NCBI GenBank assembly: GCA_020436165.1
Contig: JAGQYI010000020.1
Location: forward strand, 28,407-92,406
Source: Cyclobacteriaceae bacterium
GTDB lineage: Bacteria > Bacteroidota > Bacteroidia > Cytophagales > Cyclobacteriaceae
DNA length: 64,000 nt
Reading direction: 5' to 3'
Shown here: positions 63,646 to 64,000 of the stretch, one piece after another
Layout: each line of letters opens with the position of its first letter
Numbering within the stretch: the first letter of the stretch is position 1
The notes under the pieces: model-generated
Databases searched by the model: none
Seen by the model: only the letters and a program-made list of their open reading frames with translations
What the model was told of the DNA's origin: nothing
Made by a program: the position numbers and the translations under genes

Positions 63646-64000
63646 TGGGTTTCTGTATGGTGTTTGAAGTTATTTAGGATGGCTTGCCAGCCATTGCGTT
63701 GCATATCTATAGGGTTTTCATTTTCTGCATCAAATACTGTTTTAACAGTCGTTTTAGTACCTGCCCCTGAAAACTCTGTTCGAACAGTCCTGCCGTCTTC
63801 CAGTGAATATGCAATTAGCTTATGGGTTTCTACTTCATCGTAAATGCCTTCGAAGTCAAAACCGAAGCTTCCGTCTTTGGCTTCCATGCGTGAATTGAAT
63901 TTGCCACCCACACGCAAATCGTTTGTAGCATTTGGGCAATGCCAGTCTTCGGAAGCGTAATTCCAATGGGTGATGTGTTTTGGAAGCGTCCAGCACGCCC
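63642..64000 (-). CDS. SRPBCC/AHSA1 domain protein, 5' end outside the window
   Basis: The frame is open to the window edge and codes for at least 119 residues. The sequence WTLPKHITHWNYASEDWHCP near the edge, then LRVGGKFNSRMEAKDGS, FDFEGIYDEVETHKLIAYSLEDGR and QRNGWQAILNNFKHH matches AHSA1-type START-like domains (SRPBCC), which bind hydrophobic ligands. The first residues are missing. It is the most upstream gene of the run seen here. Confidence 0.82.
   Translation of the reverse strand, partial: ACWTLPKHITHWNYASEDWHCPNATNDLRVGGKFNSRMEAKDGSFGFDFEGIYDEVETHKLIAYSLEDGRTVRTEFSGAGTKTTVKTVFDAENENPIDMQRNGWQAILNNFKHHTETQ

Overview
The window is a stretch of a Bacteroidota chromosome. It most resembles the Cytophagales (Fulvivirga/Marivirga-like), judged from recalled protein families and not from any search. 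The evidence is: two tandem cytochrome oxidase subunit III genes followed by a subunit IV; a THX ribosomal peptide; DUF1573, DUF1343 and YwqK-repeat proteins; lipoproteins with Bacteroidota-style signal peptides; almost no Shine-Dalgarno sequences; and several matches to the Bacteroidota -7 promoter element TAnnTTTG just upstream of genes. No rRNA, tRNA, CRISPR array, insertion sequence or prophage was seen. All intergenic gaps are shorter than 300 bases.

1-6.1 kb: the end of a terminal oxidase operon (coxB tail, coxA, heme O synthase, two coxC-like genes, coxD) closed by a strong terminator. Next come three assembly-type genes: an SCO1-like protein without its copper-binding cysteines, a DUF420 membrane protein carrying an EF-hand loop, and a small Cys-containing membrane protein. 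6.1-15.4 kb: a very large membrane histidine kinase coupled to a large predicted outer-membrane protein, an MlaFE-type lipid ABC transporter, and an SDR oxidoreductase. 15.6-24.3 kb: gyrB, a GIN-domain secreted protein, an orphan chemoreceptor, two overlapping NamZ-type muramidases (one exported, one probably cytoplasmic), and a divergent rhodanese/thioredoxin/DUF6132/DUF302 redox cluster.

24.4-33.6 kb: the THX gene (47 codons), a flavin disulfide-reductase-fold protein lacking the usual active-site disulfide, several lipoproteins, two enzyme genes, an AraC regulator, a SET-domain protein and TerC. 33.6-42.7 kb: a tight trpS-bstA-pgm-dinB-DUF1648 operon, DUF1573 and nuclease genes, a TPR protein and TrkH. 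42.9-54.2 kb: a glutaryl-CoA-dehydrogenase-like enzyme, a YwqK-repeat/beta-barrel fusion, a COG2509 flavoprotein with a CoA-binding protein, two paralogous lipoproteins flanking a LuxE-like acyl-activating enzyme, folK, and a coupled sppA-arsC-like-(ATP-cone + nuclease) operon.

54.2-64 kb: YceI, pirin, AraC and MscS on the minus strand, a duplicated-domain secreted protein, an A+T-rich Mrr-like/HNH nuclease pair that looks like a small defence insertion, OsmC, a REP-like palindromic element, DUF389, and a run of small single-domain proteins (DUF1801, VOC, SRPBCC).

Most of the window is ordinary housekeeping and envelope biology. The best candidates for new biology are the ATP-cone/PD-(D/E)XK nuclease operon, the Mrr-like/HNH pair, the altered copper-assembly module, the flavoprotein with a C-terminal CX4C, and the lipoprotein pair around the acyl-activating enzyme. 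Functions are assigned from motifs and recalled family resemblance; no alignment or database search was run.
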